Assembly (NCBI GenBank): GCA_040382935.1
Contig: JBEIEP010000010.1
Location: forward strand, 1-64,000
From: JALQUL01 sp040382935
Lineage (GTDB): Bacteria > Pseudomonadota > Gammaproteobacteria > Burkholderiales > Burkholderiaceae_C
Reading direction: 5' to 3'
Length of the DNA: 64,000 nt
The translations under genes were made by a program, and so were the position numbers. Below the pieces are notes generated by a model. That model saw only the letters and a list, made by a program, of their open reading frames with translations, had not been told where the DNA came from and searched no databases. Positions 32,483-42,551 of this stretch are shown here, piece by piece. Within the stretch, counting starts at the first letter, position 1. Each line of letters starts with the position of its first letter.

Positions 32483-33670
32483 TTATCGTGCCTTCACGTA
32501 GGCAACGATACGCTGGGCCGCTTCTAGGCATTGTTCGGCACTGGCCACCAGGGCCATGCGGACACGTCCGCGACCCGGATTGTGTCCGTTAACTTCTCTG
32601 GACAAATAACTTCCCGGCAAAACAGTGATGTTTTTTTGTTGGTAGAGGTCTTTGGCAAAAGCGGTGTCATCACCGCCCACATCGGCCCACAAGTAAAAAC
32701 CTGCGTCGGGCCGTTGTACATCCATGCAGGTGGCTAGTAGGGGGGTAATTTGGTCAAATTTTTGCCGGTACAACGCGCGGTTGGCCACAACGTGGGCTTC
32801 GTCGTTCCAGGCTGCAATACTGGCTTGCTGCACCACCGGGCCCAGGGCGCTGCCATGGTAGGTGCGGTAGAGCAAAAACCGTTTTAGCAAGGCGGCGTCA
32901 CCGGCGGCAAACCCTGAGCGCAACCCCGGTACGTTGCTGCGCTTAGATAGGCTGGTAAACGCCACCAAGTTTTTGAAATCGTCGCGCCCCAGCGCCTTGG
33001 CGGCCTCTAGGCCGCCTAGTGGGGCTTGGTCATCAAAGTAAATTTCGCTGTAACACTCGTCTGAGGCAATCACAAAACCATAACGATCCGACAGCTCAAA
33101 CAGTTGTTGCCAATCGTTTAAAGGCATGACCGCACCGGTTGGGTTGCCAGGCGAGCACACATAGATGAGTTGGGTGCGCTGCCAAACCGATGGGTCAACC
33201 CCTGACCAATCCAAGGCAAAATGACGGCCAGGGTCACAGGCTAGGTACACAGGTTGTGCTCCGGCCAGCAGGGCCGCCCCCTCGTAAATCTGGTAGAAAG
33301 GATTGGGTAGCATCACGCTGGCGCCCGGTTGGGTGGGGTCAATCACCGTTTGCGCAAAGGCAAACAAGGCCTCACGCGAACCGGACACGGGCAGCACTTG
33401 GGACTCGGGATGTAGCGCTACGCCATAACGCCGCTGCGCCCAAGCCACAAACGCCTGGCGCAGGGCGGGTTCGCCCAGGGTAGCGGGGTACACAGCCAGA
33501 CCAGCGAGGGACTGCATAAAGGCCTGTTTGATCAGGTCAGGCGTGTCGTGCGTGGGCTCGCCAATGCCAAGGCTGATGGGGGAATAGGCGCTATTGGGTT
33601 CTACGCCAGCAAACAGGGCTTTCAGGCGCTCAAACGGATAGGGATGCAGGTGGTCTAGCAGGGGGTTCAT
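32483..33670 (-). CDS. dapC: Succinyldiaminopimelate transaminase
   Basis: The 395-residue class I aminotransferase transfers amino groups to N-succinyl-2-amino-6-ketopimelate. The PLP lysine lies in AFTSLSKRSNVPGLRSGF, preceded by ASDECYSEIYFDD (the Asp that holds the pyridine nitrogen is the D in this block), with CSPGNPTGAVM earlier. Position before dapD fixes the pathway. The ATG overlaps the end of the exonuclease gene by 4 bp. Confidence 0.93.
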   Translation of the reverse strand: MNPLLDHLHPYPFERLKALFAGVEPNSAYSPISLGIGEPTHDTPDLIKQAFMQSLAGLAVYPATLGEPALRQAFVAWAQRRYGVALHPESQVLPVSGSREALFAFAQTVIDPTQPGASVMLPNPFYQIYEGAALLAGAQPVYLACDPGRHFALDWSGVDPSVWQRTQLIYVCSPGNPTGAVMPLNDWQQLFELSDRYGFVIASDECYSEIYFDDQAPLGGLEAAKALGRDDFKNLVAFTSLSKRSNVPGLRSGFAAGDAALLKRFLLYRTYHGSALGPVVQQASIAAWNDEAHVVANRALYRQKFDQITPLLATCMDVQRPDAGFYLWADVGGDDTAFAKDLYQQKNITVLPGSYLSREVNGHNPGRGRVRMALVASAEQCLEAAQRIVAYVKAR

Positions 33671-35148
33671 GGCGCAATTATCGCCGCCCTGCGGTGAAAT
33701 GACTGGTCGGCAGGGCCGGAAATATTGAAGAACTGTTGTTGGTACATCGGCTTACTCAAGGTTTTTGAGAGCAAGCGGTACACATCCAGATCAAACGCCA
33801 GCGGGGTGGTTGGGCCTGCAATGGCAACGTCGAGTTCGGCGTGGTCATGTACGGTGGCCAAATGGCACCAGTGATGAAAAATGTGCAGATCGGTACGGTC
33901 ACGGGCCGCGTCAAATTCCCGTATGCCTATCATCCCGTCAAACGGCCATTGTGCCAGGCGGTGGCCGCTTAGTGCTACTTTTACCCTGGCATGGTGCAGC
34001 GCGGGGGACTCTTGGCCGCAGCAAACCCCTCGGCATTGGCCCACTTGGTGGGCAAAGCACAGCCCTTTGCCGCTTTCAAGCCCGAGGGCTTTGGGGCACA
34101 AATGGTGGGTTTGAGCCAATTGCCGCAGCAGGTCTAGCGCTTGGCGTTTGGACCGAAACGGGCCGTAGAAATTGTCTTTCATGGGGTCTATTTCGGTATC
34201 CAGCCCCATCAATTGCACCAGCGGTTTGGTTTGCGGCAACTCGGCCAGCGCCCATCCGCACAATTGATTTTGTCTGCGCAGTTGTTGGTTATACACGGGT
34301 TGGTGTTGTTTGACCAAACGCGATTCAAGCAACAAGGCACCCAACTCGCCCGCCGTTTCTGTCCATTCGATGCGGCGCACCTCTTGGGCCATCCGCATTT
34401 CTTTGCTGCTTTTGTGATCCGCTTGAAAGTGCGACATCACCCGGGTGCGCAGGTGTACGCTTTTGCCTATGTAAAGCGGCAGCGCAGACGACCCATAAAA
34501 CGTATAAACACCAGGCCCCTGGGGCAGGGTGTGCAAGGGTGTCTCAAGATGCGAGGGTGTGCTACTGCTACCTGCTAACAAGGCCTGTGCCGCCTCTTGC
34601 AGGGCCTCTTGCCCTTTTTGCTCTGCTACCTGCAAAAGCCAGGCCAGTAACACCTCGACGTCGCCCATGGCGCGGTGGCGCGATGCGGTGCTCAGCCCAT
34701 GCCGCAGCATTAAGGCATCTAAACCATGGCTCTTGAACTCTGGAAACAACCGGCGAGAAAGGCGCACCGTACACAAGGTTTTGACACGCCAGTCCAGCCC
34801 CACGCGGGACAGCTCGTTTTTTAAAAAGCTATGGTCAAAACGAACGTTATGGGCCACGATCACGCATCCGTCCAGCAGGTCTATTACTTCTTTGGCGACG
34901 GCCTCAAAGTAGGGTGCTTGGGCCACCAAGGCATCGCTAATCCCAGTTAGACGCTGAATAAAGTACGAAATGGGCACGCCCGGGTTGACCAATTGGCTAT
35001 AGCGCGCCACTTCGCGGCCGTTCTCAACACGGACGATGGCGATTTCAGTGATGCGGTCAAAGGTAGCGGTCGCGCCCGTAGTTTCTAGGTCTATGACGGC
35101 ATAACGCGGGCATAGCAGCGGGTAGGAGGGTGTGGAGGAACCGGCCAT
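33667..35148 (-). CDS. DnaQ-type 3'-5' exonuclease fused to a GIY-YIG nuclease domain
   Basis: The 493-residue protein joins two nuclease modules. Residues about 15-185 form a DEDDh exonuclease like DNA polymerase III epsilon: VIDLETTG (Asp 20, Glu 22), HNVRFDHSFL and HRAMGDVEVL. Residues about 212-290 form a GIY-YIG domain as in UvrC/Cho (GVYTFYGSSALPLYIGKSVH). The remaining part resembles the UvrC-like region with a Cys-rich CFAHQVGQCRGVCCG stretch. This fusion is known in beta- and gammaproteobacteria and is thought to act in DNA repair. It heads the minus-strand operon and diverges from smc. Confidence 0.88.
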   Translation of the reverse strand: MAGSSTPSYPLLCPRYAVIDLETTGATATFDRITEIAIVRVENGREVARYSQLVNPGVPISYFIQRLTGISDALVAQAPYFEAVAKEVIDLLDGCVIVAHNVRFDHSFLKNELSRVGLDWRVKTLCTVRLSRRLFPEFKSHGLDALMLRHGLSTASRHRAMGDVEVLLAWLLQVAEQKGQEALQEAAQALLAGSSSTPSHLETPLHTLPQGPGVYTFYGSSALPLYIGKSVHLRTRVMSHFQADHKSSKEMRMAQEVRRIEWTETAGELGALLLESRLVKQHQPVYNQQLRRQNQLCGWALAELPQTKPLVQLMGLDTEIDPMKDNFYGPFRSKRQALDLLRQLAQTHHLCPKALGLESGKGLCFAHQVGQCRGVCCGQESPALHHARVKVALSGHRLAQWPFDGMIGIREFDAARDRTDLHIFHHWCHLATVHDHAELDVAIAGPTTPLAFDLDVYRLLSKTLSKPMYQQQFFNISGPADQSFHRRAAIIAP

Positions 35149-35257
35149 AAAGGGTGCGAAGGTCAGCCTTGCCCAGCAAAGCGCAGGCCCCTGCCGGCGC
35201 CACCTGGCTGATATGGGAAAATAGCCAAGACACAGTGTCTAACTGCAGGTATTTTTT

Positions 35258-38200
35258 GTGCGTCTTTCATCGATCAAATTAGCAGGGTTCAAATCCTTTG
35301 TCGAGCCTACCACCTTTGGGCTGCCGGGGCAGTTGGTGGGCGTGGTGGGCCCCAATGGATGTGGCAAGTCCAACATTATCGACGCGGTGCGCTGGGTGCT
35401 GGGCGAGTCCCGCGCTTCAGAACTGCGTGGCGAGTCCATGCAGGACGTGATATTTAACGGAAGCACCCTGCGCAAGCCAGCCAGTCGTGCCAGCGTAGAG
35501 CTTGTTTTTGACAACAAAGACCACCGCGCGGGCGGCCAATGGAACCAGTACGAAGAAATCGCAGTGCGGCGCGTGCTCACGCGCGACGGCACCAGTAGCT
35601 ATTATTTAAACAACATGCCTGTGAGAAGGCGTGATGTGCAAGATGTGTTCCTAGGAACGGGGCTTGGGCCACGCGCATATGCCATTATTGGACAGGGCAC
35701 CATTAGTCGCATCGTTGAAAGCCGGCCCGAAGAACTGCGCATGTTTTTGGAAGAGGCAGCGGGCGTTTCCAAATACAAAGAGCGCCGACGTGAAACCGAA
35801 AATCGCCTCAACGACACCGGCGAAAACCTGACCCGGGTGAGCGACATTCTGCGTGAACTCAACGCCAACCTAGAAAAGCTGGAACGCCAAGCCGTTGTGG
35901 CCCAAAAGTACAAGGCCTTGCAGGCGGATATTTCTCTCAAGCAAAATCTTTTGTGGTTTTTCAAACGCGAAGAAGCGCACAAGGAACAACAACGACTCAA
36001 AACCGAGTTTGACGAGGCTACGAACGCTTTAGAGGCAAAAATTGCAGACTTGCGCCACTTTGAGGCCAATCTGGAAACCGTCAAGCAGGCCCACTACGCG
36101 GCGGGTGACGCGCTCAACCAAAGCCAGGGGCGGCTTTACGAAGCCAGTGCCGAGGTGGGTCGGCTAGAGGCAGAGATCCGGTATGTGGTGGAAGGTCGTA
36201 ACCGCGTGGAGCAGCGTTTGTTGGCCTTGCAGGGGCAATCGGCACAGTGGGCGGGGCGCATGGAATTGGCCAAGCAAGAGACCCTGGACCTAGAGGCCAT
36301 AGAGCTAAGCAGCCAGGAACACCTACAGCGGTTGCAAACGCAGTTGAATGAGCAAAACCAAGCGCTTCCCGTGCTGCAAGCTGAGGTGACCCAGGCCCAG
36401 AAAAACGCCAACGAGCAGCGCAACCAAGTCAATTTACTTCAGCAACAACTGCAAGTGCTGGGCGCCGAGCAGCGCCACTTGGATGAACAGACCAGGCAGT
36501 TGGCACAACGCCAGGAGCGACTAACGCGCAGCAAACAGGACATTGCGGCCCCTGATGAGAATCGCTTGGTCGCACTTAGCCAGCAATGCGAGCAGGCGCG
36601 GCAGGCCAGCGCACAAGCAGCGGCCCAACTAGCCGAACTGCAAAACCAACTGCCCGCGCTAGAGGCCGACAGAGTCGAGCAGCAAAAGGCGGTCAACGCC
36701 CAATTGCACAAGCAAGCCCAATTGCAAGCCCGTTTGCACGCCTTGCGCGCACTACAGGAAAAAGTCATGGGGCAGGGCAAGCTAAGCCCTTGGCTGGCTC
36801 GTCATGGCTTGGATGCCTTAACTCCCCTGTGGCAAAAACTGCATGTACAAGCGGGTTGGGAAAATGCCTTAGAGGCCGCCTTGCGTGAACGGCTGGGCGC
36901 GCTAGAAGTCTCGCAAGTTGAGCGGGTTTTGGCGTTTGCAGACGATGTGCCGCCTTCTAAGCTGGCATTTTATTCGGCGCAAATAGCCACGCCCCCGGCC
37001 TCGGATGCCTTGTTGCCGCCGCTGGCCGATTTGCTGCAGGTGGGTGACGCAGGCCTCAAGCATTTGCTGGGGCAGTGGTTGGCGGGATGCTACCGCGCCG
37101 AATCCATGACCCAAGCGCTCGAAATGCGGGGCCAACTCCGGGCCAATGAGTGGATTTATGTGGCAGCGGGCCACGCTGTTGCGATGGGTGGTGTGTGCTT
37201 TTTTGCACCAGACTCTGAGCAATCGGGCTTGCTGGCCAGGGCGCAAGAAATCGAGCGTTTAGACAAAGAAGTAAGAGCGCAAAATTTAATGGCCGACGAA
37301 GCCAAACTGGTATTGGGTCGTGCCGAAACCCGGCTCCAACAGGCTGCATTGGCCTTGGGCCAGCAGCGGCAGGAGGCAACGCTACGCCAGAACCGTGCCC
37401 ACGAACTTACGCTACAAAAGGCGTCCTTGGCGCAGGCCATAGAGCAGGCACGGGCAAGGTCGGCCCAACTGGATGCGGAGTTAGACGATTTGGTTGTACA
37501 AGGGCAAGCCATTGCCCAGCGCAAAGTGCAGGCAGAGGCGCGGTTTGAAGCCTTGGACATGGACTTGGCAGCCGCCCAGGAGCAGCACGCGACCATGGAC
37601 GATGTGGCTGAAGGGGCCAGGCGTGGTTTGGCCCAAGCCAGTCAAGCCCAGCGCGACCTAGAAAAACGCCTGCAAGAAGCCCGATTTCAAGGCCAAAGCC
37701 TGCAAGCCAAGCGCGCTGAATTGGCCCGCGCGATAGACGACGGTCAGCGGCAGCTCAACACGATTGCCGCTGAAATAGAGCAGGGCCAACAAGAGTTGCA
37801 GCGCTTGACCGCCGTTTCTGCGCAGGCGGGACTGCAGACCGCCTTGGCGTTACGCGCCGACTGTGAGGCGCAATTGGCGGCGCTTCGCAGCGAGTACGAC
37901 GATTTAACGCTCAGGCTGAGGGCCATAGACGAACAACGCCTCAAAACCGAGCACGCCTTAGAGCCCATGCGTGCCCGCCTGGTTGATTTGCAGCTGAAAG
38001 AGCAAGCGGCACGGCTGAACTTTGACCAATATGCGCTGCAATTGCACGACGTGGGAGCCGACCTTCTGCAATTGGCCGTGTTGGCCGAACAAGGGGGTGA
38101 CAAGTCCAGCGGTTTGACCTTGGAGATAGACCGCCTGTCCAAAGAACTGGCCGCCCTCGGGGCGGTGAACTTGGCCGCGTTAGAGGAGTTGGGCACCACG

Positions 38201-38773
38201 CGTGAGCGCAAACAATTCTTAGACCAGCAATCGGCTGATTTGCAAGAGGCGATTGCCACCTTGGAGGCGGCCATCAAGAAAATTGATGGTGAAACCCGCG
38301 ACCTGTTGGCCGGCACTTTTACCGCCGTTAATGAGCATTTTGGACGCATGTTCCCTGAGTTGTTTGGGGGGGGCAACGCCAAGTTGGTGATGACCGGTGA
38401 TGAAATTTTGGACTCAGGCGTACAGGTGCAGGCCCAGCCCCCTGGCAAGAAAAACCAAACCATTCACCTGCTTTCAGGCGGCGAGAAGGCGCTCACGGCG
38501 ATTGCTTTGGTATTTGCTATTTTTCAGTTGAATCCGGCACCTTTTTGTTTGTTGGACGAGGTGGATGCACCACTGGACGATGCCAATACCGAGCGTTACG
38601 CCCGGTTGGTGGCAAAAATGGGCAAGGAAACCCAGTTTTTGTTCATTAGCCACAATAAGATCGCCATGGAGATGGCCGAACAATTAATTGGTGTGACCAT
38701 GCAGGAGCAGGGTGTGTCACGCATCGTGGCCGTCGACATGGATGCCGCGCTTTCTATGGCGCAAACGGGGTAA
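35258..38773 (+). CDS. smc: Chromosome partition protein SMC
   Basis: The 1171-residue condensin ATPase has Walker A GPNGCGKSNIIDAV at the N-terminus. Two long Gln/Ala/Glu-rich coiled coils (about residues 170-500 and 660-1000) flank a hinge around residues 505-645. The C-terminal head has the signature LSGGEKALTAIAL and Walker B FCLLDEVDAPLDDAN. It organises and segregates the chromosome together with ScpA/ScpB, which are elsewhere. The start is GTG. It is followed 6 bp later by zipA. Confidence 0.96.
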   Translation: MRLSSIKLAGFKSFVEPTTFGLPGQLVGVVGPNGCGKSNIIDAVRWVLGESRASELRGESMQDVIFNGSTLRKPASRASVELVFDNKDHRAGGQWNQYEEIAVRRVLTRDGTSSYYLNNMPVRRRDVQDVFLGTGLGPRAYAIIGQGTISRIVESRPEELRMFLEEAAGVSKYKERRRETENRLNDTGENLTRVSDILRELNANLEKLERQAVVAQKYKALQADISLKQNLLWFFKREEAHKEQQRLKTEFDEATNALEAKIADLRHFEANLETVKQAHYAAGDALNQSQGRLYEASAEVGRLEAEIRYVVEGRNRVEQRLLALQGQSAQWAGRMELAKQETLDLEAIELSSQEHLQRLQTQLNEQNQALPVLQAEVTQAQKNANEQRNQVNLLQQQLQVLGAEQRHLDEQTRQLAQRQERLTRSKQDIAAPDENRLVALSQQCEQARQASAQAAAQLAELQNQLPALEADRVEQQKAVNAQLHKQAQLQARLHALRALQEKVMGQGKLSPWLARHGLDALTPLWQKLHVQAGWENALEAALRERLGALEVSQVERVLAFADDVPPSKLAFYSAQIATPPASDALLPPLADLLQVGDAGLKHLLGQWLAGCYRAESMTQALEMRGQLRANEWIYVAAGHAVAMGGVCFFAPDSEQSGLLARAQEIERLDKEVRAQNLMADEAKLVLGRAETRLQQAALALGQQRQEATLRQNRAHELTLQKASLAQAIEQARARSAQLDAELDDLVVQGQAIAQRKVQAEARFEALDMDLAAAQEQHATMDDVAEGARRGLAQASQAQRDLEKRLQEARFQGQSLQAKRAELARAIDDGQRQLNTIAAEIEQGQQELQRLTAVSAQAGLQTALALRADCEAQLAALRSEYDDLTLRLRAIDEQRLKTEHALEPMRARLVDLQLKEQAARLNFDQYALQLHDVGADLLQLAVLAEQGGDKSSGLTLEIDRLSKELAALGAVNLAALEELGTTRERKQFLDQQSADLQEAIATLEAAIKKIDGETRDLLAGTFTAVNEHFGRMFPELFGGGNAKLVMTGDEILDSGVQVQAQPPGKKNQTIHLLSGGEKALTAIALVFAIFQLNPAPFCLLDEVDAPLDDANTERYARLVAKMGKETQFLFISHNKIAMEMAEQLIGVTMQEQGVSRIVAVDMDAALSMAQTG

Positions 38774-38779
38774 AAAGTC

Positions 38780-39880
38780 ATGAGTGAATTCACCATAGCC
38801 TTGGCGTTAGCTGGGGGATTGATACTTCTTGGCGTAGTGGCGCATGGCGCATGGGCAAGTCGCCGTAACAAGATTCGGCAGCCCGACCCCCTAACGCCAG
38901 AGGATGCCGCTTTTGCCGCGTCCCACTTGCCCAGCCGCTTTAGCGAATTGGGCGACGTCCATCCGGACTCGATATTGAACGACGATGCTTTGCCTTTACT
39001 GGGTGCTCGCGACGATGGGGTGATCGACCCGCCTGTTTGGGTGCCGACACAAGAAAAAAGAAGTGGTGCGGATCCGCTGATTGATTCTTTGGCGGTCATC
39101 ACGTTGGAGCAAGAGGTGTCTGGCGAGGCGATTTTGGCGCATTTGCACGGCGTGCGCCGCGTGGGTACAAAACCCCTACAGTTTGACGCGCAAGCTGCGG
39201 CGGATACCCCTTGGGAGTATCCGCATGCAGGCGGGCGCTACCATCGTGTGCAAATGGGCGTTCAGTTGGCCAACCGCACAGGCCCTTTAACCGACATCGA
39301 GTTTTCCGAGTTTTTGGTACTGGTGCAGCGCATTGCAGATACGCTGGGCGGCACCGCCGAAACCGCCGAAATGCGCCCCGAGATTTTGAAAGCCAGGGAA
39401 CTCGATCACTTTGCGTCGCAACACGACGCTCAATTCAGCATGTTCCTGTCTTCCAGAAAAGTTGCCTGGAGTACCGGCTTTGTGCAGCAATGCGCCATGC
39501 GACTGGGGTTCGTACCAGGCATACTGCCGGGGCGTCTTGTATTGCCCGGCAGCCACGAGGGTGCAGCGCCCTTGTTGGCGTTGAATTTTGACACCCAGGC
39601 CGCGCTTTCCAACATGGTAGACGGACCGGGTATTCGAAAAATTAGTCTGAGCCTGGACCTGCCCCAAGTGCCACGCGCCGATCAACCCTTTTTGCTGATG
39701 CGCCAAATCGCAGAACGCTTGTCGGTATCTATGGATGCTGTGGTGGGCGATGAAAACGGGATACCCGTGCCCCCTGAAATACTGGACCGCATCGACGTGG
39801 ATTTACAAACCCTTTACGACCGCCTAGAAGAGCGCGAACTCGATGCCGGCTCGCCGTTAGCGCGGCGGCTGTTTTCTTAA
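38780..39880 (+). CDS. zipA: Cell division protein ZipA homologue
   Basis: The 366-residue protein has one N-terminal membrane helix (MSEFTIALALAGGLILLGVV), a charged, flexible linker and a C-terminal ZipA domain that would bind the FtsZ tail (FSMFLSSRKVAWSTGFVQQC is replaced here by a diverged core; the end reads DLQTLYDRLEERELDAGSPL). Position between smc and ligA is diagnostic in betaproteobacteria, where ZipA sequence is weakly conserved. Its stop codon shares a base with the ligA start (TAATG). Confidence 0.85.
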   Translation: MSEFTIALALAGGLILLGVVAHGAWASRRNKIRQPDPLTPEDAAFAASHLPSRFSELGDVHPDSILNDDALPLLGARDDGVIDPPVWVPTQEKRSGADPLIDSLAVITLEQEVSGEAILAHLHGVRRVGTKPLQFDAQAAADTPWEYPHAGGRYHRVQMGVQLANRTGPLTDIEFSEFLVLVQRIADTLGGTAETAEMRPEILKARELDHFASQHDAQFSMFLSSRKVAWSTGFVQQCAMRLGFVPGILPGRLVLPGSHEGAAPLLALNFDTQAALSNMVDGPGIRKISLSLDLPQVPRADQPFLLMRQIAERLSVSMDAVVGDENGIPVPPEILDRIDVDLQTLYDRLEERELDAGSPLARRLFS

Positions 39881-41985
39881 TGCAGCCCAGTCCCGAAATT
39901 GTCCTAGAAGCCGTCCAACTGGGCGAGCAATTGCGCCGCTTTGCCCATGCCTACTATGTGCTGGACAACCCCTTGGTGCCCGATGCTCATTACGACCAAT
40001 TGTTTACCCGCCTTCAAGCGATAGAAGCGCAGTACCCCGACCTAAAGAGCGCGGACTCGCCAACCCAGCGCGTAGGCGGCCAAGCCTTGGATGGCTTCCA
40101 AACCGTGGTACACCGTGTGCCCATGCTGTCCATACGCACCGAAACCGACACCACTGCAGCCGGTGCCATTGCCTTTGATAGCAGGGTGCGAAAAGAGCTT
40201 GAACTGACCGACACCGACGGCCCAGTCGCTTACGTGGCGGAACTTAAATTTGACGGATTGGCGCTCAATGTGCGCTACGAATCAGGCGTATTGGTTCAAG
40301 CGGCCACACGGGGCGACGGGGCAGCGGGCGAAGACGTTACCCACAACATCCGCACCATAGGGCAAATTCCATTGCGCCTGCCCGCAGGCGTGCCCCCCGT
40401 GCTAGAAGTGCGCGGCGAGGTGTATATGTCGCGCCAGGATTTTGACGACCTGAACGACCGCCAGCGCGACAAGATTGCCAAGGGCATCAAAGGCGAAAAA
40501 ACCTTTGTTAACCCGCGCAATGCTGCAGCCGGTGCGGTTCGCCAATTAGACGCGCGCATTGCCGCGCAACGCCCCCTGCGCTTTTACGCCTACGGCCTAG
40601 GCGAAGTGGCCGACGCCAACGGGCCTATCGCCCTATTTGCCACCCATTTTGAATGGCTGGCGGCCTTGCGCCAGTGGGGCTTTGCCGTCAATGAACTGGC
40701 CGGGGTTTTTGAGGGGGCAGAGGCACTGGCCAGCTTTCACCAACGAATAGGCGCCATGCGTGACCAACTGCCATTTGACATTGATGGCGTGGTCTACAAA
40801 GTCAACAGCTTGGCCCAGCAGCGCCAGCTCGGCTTTGTGAGCCGGGAACCCCGCTGGGCGGTGGCGCACAAATACCCTGCACAAGAACAAATCACCACCG
40901 TGGTATCCATTGAGGTACAGGTAGGTCGCACCGGCAAACTCACCCCCGTTGCGATTTTGGAGCCGGTTTTTGTGGGTGGCGTCACGGTGACCCACGCCAC
41001 ATTGCACAACGAAGACGAAGTCAATCGAAAGCAGGTCAGCCCAGGCGCCAAGGTGGTGGTGCGCAGGGCGGGCGACGTGATTCCAGAGATCGTTGGCGTA
41101 GTAGGGCGTATGGGTCTTGACGAAGAATCCACTTTGGCCCAACCCACCCCCAACGCACCAGACGAGTTGGCCAGCGGCTTGTTTTCCATGCCCCGCCTAT
41201 GCCCGGTGTGTGACTCAGTCGTACTGCGAATCGACGGGGAGGCCGACCATCGCTGCACTGGAGGGCTGTTTTGCAGCGCCCAGCGCAAGCAGGCGGTCAT
41301 CCATTTTGCGCAGCGCCGTGCCTTAGACGTAGAAGGTTTGGGCGAGAAGCTGGTCGATCAATTGATTGCATCGGGTCGCGTCAACACCCTTGCCGACCTG
41401 TACACCCTCACGGCCACCGAGTTGGCCGGTATGGAGCGCTTGGGTGAAAAATCGGCCGCCAATCTTGTCCAGGCCCTAGAGACATCTAAAAGCACCACAT
41501 TGCCCCGGTTTTTGTTCGGTTTGGGCATACGCCATGTGGGCGAGGCCACCGCCAAAGCCTTGGCCCGTCACTTTGGCAGTTTGGACGCCGTAATTGCCGC
41601 CGATTTAAGCCAATTGCTAGAGGTGGGTGACGTAGGGCCGGTAGTTGCCCAAAGCCTGCGCACTTTTTTTGACCAAACGCACAACCTAGAGGTGGTGCAA
41701 CAACTGCGAGACCACGGCTTGAACTGGCAAGAAGGCCAGGCACAAAGCCAAGGCCCCAAACCCTTGGATGGCCAAACCCTGGTGTTAACCGGCACGCTTC
41801 CCACCCTTAGCCGCGATGAGGCCAAAGCCCTCATCGAACGCTTAGGCGGCAAAGTGGCCGGCTCCGTCAGCAAAAAAACCCACGCCGTGGTGGCGGGCGA
41901 GGCGGCCGGCAGCAAGCTGGAAAAAGCCCATGGGCTTGGTATACCCATATGGGCTGAAAACGCCTTGTTGGTGCTAATTAAATAA
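39880..41985 (+). CDS. ligA: NAD+-dependent DNA ligase
   Basis: The 701-residue ligase joins nicks in replication and repair. It has the adenylation motif YVAELKFDGLALNVRYE with the active-site Lys at about residue 127, an OB domain (VQVGRTGKLTPVAILEPV), a Cys4 zinc finger (CPVCDS and CTGGLFCSAQ), helix-hairpin-helix repeats and a C-terminal BRCT domain (LDGQTLVLTGTLPTLSRDEA). It is translationally coupled to zipA. A hairpin with A/T flanks about 120 bp downstream can terminate the operon. Confidence 0.97.
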   Translation: MQPSPEIVLEAVQLGEQLRRFAHAYYVLDNPLVPDAHYDQLFTRLQAIEAQYPDLKSADSPTQRVGGQALDGFQTVVHRVPMLSIRTETDTTAAGAIAFDSRVRKELELTDTDGPVAYVAELKFDGLALNVRYESGVLVQAATRGDGAAGEDVTHNIRTIGQIPLRLPAGVPPVLEVRGEVYMSRQDFDDLNDRQRDKIAKGIKGEKTFVNPRNAAAGAVRQLDARIAAQRPLRFYAYGLGEVADANGPIALFATHFEWLAALRQWGFAVNELAGVFEGAEALASFHQRIGAMRDQLPFDIDGVVYKVNSLAQQRQLGFVSREPRWAVAHKYPAQEQITTVVSIEVQVGRTGKLTPVAILEPVFVGGVTVTHATLHNEDEVNRKQVSPGAKVVVRRAGDVIPEIVGVVGRMGLDEESTLAQPTPNAPDELASGLFSMPRLCPVCDSVVLRIDGEADHRCTGGLFCSAQRKQAVIHFAQRRALDVEGLGEKLVDQLIASGRVNTLADLYTLTATELAGMERLGEKSAANLVQALETSKSTTLPRFLFGLGIRHVGEATAKALARHFGSLDAVIAADLSQLLEVGDVGPVVAQSLRTFFDQTHNLEVVQQLRDHGLNWQEGQAQSQGPKPLDGQTLVLTGTLPTLSRDEAKALIERLGGKVAGSVSKKTHAVVAGEAAGSKLEKAHGLGIPIWAENALLVLIK

Positions 41986-42102
41986 GCCCTTGGAGCGACC
42001 CACAGACATTGCGGCGGTGTGGCAAGCGGCTCAACACCGCAAGAGGCAGCGACCGGTGCATTGCTGACGAGAGTTGACCGGCGCCTCCAAATACAAAAAA
42101 TC

Positions 42103-42140
42103 AAAAAAATCACCAATTTGCGGCAATTGGCGATTTTTTT
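42103..42140. terminator. Bidirectional intrinsic terminator after ligA
   Basis: AAAAAATCACCAATT pairs with AATTGGCGATTTTTTT around TGCGGC, with a single A/C mismatch. The A and T tracts allow termination in both directions. It separates the ligA operon from the AT-rich giant gene region. Confidence 0.75.
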
Positions 42141-42433
42141 CAATCAATAAATGTATTTTGGTAGATTCATTGTCATCTACCCTAGGGAACATACTAATAC
42201 AAATACTAGCTAATAAATAGTACATTCTCACGGTTTGACTAAAAGAAGAACTTTGTTACAAGAAGTTGTGACGCGAAGAAAGCGTGTGCAGCTGTTTACG
42301 GCAGTGTACCTATGCGATTTTTTTAATCGACATCCAAAATGCTGAAAATGATGCTACGCACGGTTTCAAAAGTAAATATCACTTCAGCCCCAGCCACATA
42401 GGGTGAAGTATTAATAACAAGTAAGCAATTTAA
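42141..42433. other. AT-rich non-coding leader left of the IS; candidate original promoter region of the giant RTX gene
   Basis: About 290 bp without a convincing gene. It contains a perfect inverted repeat (GGTAGAT at 42160 and ATCTACC ending at 42181) that could be a regulator site, and a TTGACT box near 42235 without a convincing -10. A short minus-strand frame reads into the IS but has no recognisable product. Removing the IS and one TTAA copy would join this region directly to the RTX start. Confidence 0.4.
42160..42181. promoter_or_regulatory. Inverted repeat in the former RTX upstream region
   Basis: GGTAGAT and ATCTACC are perfect 7-bp arms separated by 8 bp. Spacing is that of a dimeric regulator site. 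There is no T tract, so a terminator is unlikely. Function is unknown. Confidence 0.3.
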
Positions 42434-42471
42434 TAAGTCGCCCCTGATTAAATCATAAGCCATTGATTTAA

Positions 42472-42500
42472 TTGATATTTTTTTGTTTATTTGGTATAAT
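42472..42500 (+). promoter_or_regulatory. Transposase promoter inside the IS left end
   Basis: TTGATA, a 17-bp spacer and a perfect TATAAT, about 50 bp before the transposase ATG. The transcript reads through the transposase toward the RTX gene, and no clear terminator is seen at the right IS end. Confidence 0.65.
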
Positions 42501-42551
42501 TTCCCCCGGTTTGATTCATCTCCAACCCGTATTTCTGGGAGTTTTACCGTC

